From: an uncultured Flavobacteriales bacterium
GTDB lineage: Bacteria > Bacteroidota > Bacteroidia > Flavobacteriales_D > Crocinitomicaceae
Direction: 5' to 3'
Length of the DNA: 6,392 nucleotides
Assembly: GCA_903879765.1 (NCBI GenBank)
Contig: CAIRMS010000394.1
Coordinates: 1-6,392 of the forward strand
This document shows positions 5,473 through 6,392 of this stretch, piece by piece. The position numbers and the translations under genes are program-made. Each line of letters starts with the position of its first letter. The first letter of the stretch is position 1. The notes under the pieces were generated by a model. That model was not told the origin of the DNA, searched no databases, and saw only the letters and a program-made list of their open reading frames with translations.

Positions 5473-6243
5473 ATGACCAATTGTTTCATTTCGTTGCCCT
5501 TTATTTTAGCTTCATTATCCACTACTTTATTTGGACAAAATTTACCATCCATTCAATTGGATAGGCCTGATCAAACAGAATGTCCATTTATCACGCCGCC
5601 CAAATACATTCAAAATGAAAATGGATTCACCGTTGAGAATTTCGAGAATAACCATCGACATTTCAATTATCCTTCAATGCTGTGGAAGTATGGGGTGAAT
5701 GAGAAGCTTGAAGTTCGATTAATTACAGAATTGGTTTCTTTCAAATCATCAATGAATTCGAATTCTGGATTATTACCAGTTACAATTGGATTTAAAACAG
5801 CTCTTTTTGAAGAAAAAGGCTTGATTCCAAAAACATCTTTCATTGGTCATATTGCCACCTCTAGAATTGGGAGTAAAGAATTACACACAAACTTAATTGC
5901 ACCTGCTTTTCGGTTTACGATGCAGCACACTTTGACACGTAAAATCATGCTCGCATATAACCTAGGGGCGGAATGGAATGGTGATAATTCACAACATAAT
6001 TACATCTATACCTTAACTACGGGATTTACCTTGACTGATAAAATCGGATGTTACACGGAGTTGTATGGATTTATATCAGCACATAATCAGGCCGACCATA
6101 GATGTGATGGAGGTTTCACTTATTTAATCAACAATGATGTAATAGTCGATGTCTCTGGGGGGATTGGCCTGACCGATCAAGCGCACAAAAACTATATTTC
6201 CCTTGGGTTTTCCTATCGGTTTAATGCAGCCAAGAACTTATAA
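5473..6243 (+). CDS. Outer-membrane beta-barrel 'transporter' (MetA-pathway/phenol-degradation type), 256 aa
   Basis: A probable outer-membrane barrel of the Bacteroidota 'transporter' family (related to the MetA-pathway of phenol degradation proteins). Family hallmarks are in order: DRPDQTE at the mature N-terminus (30-36), FNYPSMLWKYGVNEKLEVRL (64-83), GLLPVTIGFKTALFEEKG (99-116), AYNLGAEWNG (161-170), LTDKIGCYTELYGF (187-200), DGGFTYLINND (212-222) and the closing strand LGFSYRF (244-250), after which only six residues remain. Alternating beta strands run throughout. The substrate is unknown, and in most genomes this family has no proven transport role. The signal peptide is odd: from this ATG the N-terminus (MTNCFISLPF) carries no positive charge, whereas the in-frame ATG at 5452 would supply MKK but is cut off by TAG. 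The gene may therefore be poorly exported, expressed by reinitiation, or freshly broken; the body of the gene is intact. Confidence 0.82.
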   Translation: MTNCFISLPFILASLSTTLFGQNLPSIQLDRPDQTECPFITPPKYIQNENGFTVENFENNHRHFNYPSMLWKYGVNEKLEVRLITELVSFKSSMNSNSGLLPVTIGFKTALFEEKGLIPKTSFIGHIATSRIGSKELHTNLIAPAFRFTMQHTLTRKIMLAYNLGAEWNGDNSQHNYIYTLTTGFTLTDKIGCYTELYGFISAHNQADHRCDGGFTYLINNDVIVDVSGGIGLTDQAHKNYISLGFSYRFNAAKNL

Positions 6244-6392
6244 AAATAGAAGACTTTTTGGAATTTGAATTCATTCGCATTGTCCGATGGGGTGTTGCAT
6301 GCGAGATTAATCCGCTCATTTTTAAAGGATAAAGGACTTATTTTACCTAAAAAAAGCGGGGTATAAGAACAGTTAAATTATCATTTCAATAG
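6244..6392. other. Downstream end of the window, no gene recognised
   Basis: No start-to-stop gene of useful length is visible on either strand. A short frame (6243-6332) is open beyond the end of the barrel gene but has no start and no recognisable motif. TCGCAT (6275-6280) and ATGCGA (6299-6304) could pair over an 18-base loop that is more G-rich than its surroundings; no T-run directly follows, so it is not a convincing terminator. No intrinsic terminator for the barrel gene is evident. Confidence 0.4.

Overview
This 6.4-kb window looks like accessory or lineage-specific chromosome of a member of the Bacteroidota, most likely a flavobacterium-type organism. The evidence is low G+C, A-rich leaders with no Shine-Dalgarno sequence before the genes, a perfect match to the Bacteroidota -7 promoter motif (TAnnTTTG) ahead of one operon, lipoproteins whose N-termini end in ...SC, and a 'transporter'-type outer-membrane barrel with the RPDQTE start common in this phylum. 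Every supported gene is on the + strand. Only the last gene can be placed in a broad family with real confidence; the rest are small, poorly characterised membrane or exported proteins.

Layout. (1) 131-703 encodes an acidic soluble protein of unknown function. A 49-bp gap separates it from a small lipoprotein at 753-1241. (2) 1242-1704 is a 463-bp stretch without a convincing gene. It holds a hairpin-forming intergenic repeat (1502-1534). (3) A second small lipoprotein lies at 1705-2196; a degenerate copy of the same repeat starts 5 bp after its stop, in direct orientation and exactly 700 bp from the first. (4) A tight membrane operon runs 2344-4369: a five-helix protein with a single TPR-like segment, a two-helix 90-aa protein whose start overlaps the previous stop (TAATG), and a six-helix protein with a conserved C-terminal domain resembling DUF6688. 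(5) 4376-4483 is a protein-like open stretch without a start, perhaps the 3' remnant of a lost gene. (6) Two small exported proteins follow at 4590-4973 and 5082-5405. (7) An outer-membrane beta-barrel of the MetA-pathway/'transporter' type ends at 6243. Its natural signal-peptide start (MKKIT) at 5452 is cut by an in-frame TAG, so only a start with an uncharged N-terminus (5473) remains. (8) 6244-6392 holds no recognisable gene.

Working together. Six of the nine genes carry an export signal or membrane anchor, and eight of nine act at or beyond the inner membrane. The three-gene membrane operon is the only set where shared function is strongly suggested by gene arrangement. I see no defence system, CRISPR array, integrase, transposase, tRNA or rRNA. 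The best leads are the amber-interrupted barrel gene, the repeat pair bracketing a lipoprotein gene, the uncharacterised membrane operon, and the gene remnant behind it.
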